A DNA stretch of 16,605 bases from the NCBI GenBank assembly GCA_004151065.3, contig NWUY0300060615.1, forward strand, positions 10,277 to 26,881. Reading direction: 5' to 3'. Shown here piece after piece: positions 16,501 to 16,605 of this stretch. This DNA comes from Larix sibirica (Eukaryota; Streptophyta; Pinopsida; Pinales; Pinaceae). Position numbers and translations under genes: made by a program. The notes under the pieces were generated by a model. It saw nothing but the letters and a program-made list of their open reading frames with translations. It made no database searches and was not told the origin of the DNA. Within the stretch, counting starts at the first letter, position 1. Each line of letters begins with the position of its first letter.

Positions 16501-16605
16501 TGTCACGTTCCCTCCCGTCGATCCAAAGCAAGGGAGGGATCATGACACTAAGATCTGGGCTTTTTCATAAATTCAACCCGATTCATTAGATTCATAAAAA
16601 CAAAT
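16501..16605 (+). mobile_element. Probable edge of another LTR element inserted in the copia RT
   Basis: The copia homology stops at 16500, and the next base starts TGTCACGTTCCCTCCC, a TG-terminus typical of plant LTRs. A 16-bp arm (16501-16516) is followed by an inverted copy at 16532-16547 (GGGAGGGATCATGACA) with two mismatches and a 15-bp loop. The sequence then runs AT-rich to the window end with no coding match. TCTAC at 16496-16500 would be the left half of a target-site duplication. Only the left ~105 bp are visible, so neither family nor orientation is certain. Confidence 0.45.

Noticed and set aside
1-16605. CRISPR array, bacterial operon, phage or defence system
   Set aside because: No regular repeat-spacer pattern, no ribosome binding sites and no prokaryotic gene density. 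All coding remnants belong to plant retroelements.

Overview
The window contains no host gene that I can recognise. It looks like repeat-dense nuclear DNA from a seed plant with a large genome. The evidence is decayed Ty3/gypsy, Ty1/copia and L1-type LINE fragments, tRNA-derived SINEs, high AT content, and almost no reading frame above 100 codons. A gymnosperm or a similarly bloated genome fits, but the species cannot be read from the sequence. Two single N bases (292 and 15136) both lie at breaks in homology and probably mark contig joins.

Layout, left: 3-291 is the end of a Ty3/gypsy integrase on +, cut off at the first N. 293-1520 is non-coding and LTR/leader-like, with a degenerate GCGGAA/CCGCAA-rich block at about 1000-1380. 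1890-2312 (-) is a gag C-terminus running into protease. 3905-5020 (-) is a nearly full-length decayed gag of the same family, sharing about 320 bp with the first. Between them lie two tRNA-derived SINEs (2533-2758 and 3598-3806), each with an A box, a B box, an A-rich tail and target-site duplications. 5020-7080 has nothing I can name.

Layout, middle: 7080-8192 (-) is the C-terminal part of a LINE ORF2. 8282-9127 is a two-copy tandem duplication (about 410-420 bp units). 9501-10200 is a second, unrelated two-copy tandem duplication (about 350 bp units).

Layout, right: 10959-14417 (+) is a long, decayed LINE ORF2 with remnants, in order, of the endonuclease end, linker, reverse transcriptase with FVDD, connection, CCHC zinc finger and the first residues of an RNase H. 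A 334-bp TG...CA insertion, probably a solo LTR, splits it at 13616-13949. A Ty1/copia element on - is inserted inside the RNase H start; its 390-bp 3' LTR is 14418-14807 and its pol runs 14890-16500. The copia reverse transcriptase is itself cut at 16500/16501, where a sequence beginning TGTCACG with a strong inverted repeat starts, probably the edge of a third element. The right end is therefore a nested stack: LINE, then copia, then an unknown LTR element.

Nothing here works as an active system. All coding remnants carry stops and frameshifts, and the copia RT has Asn in place of the motif A catalytic Asp. The value of the window lies in its insertion history, well-bounded SINEs, internal duplications and two suspicious N junctions, not in a new pathway.
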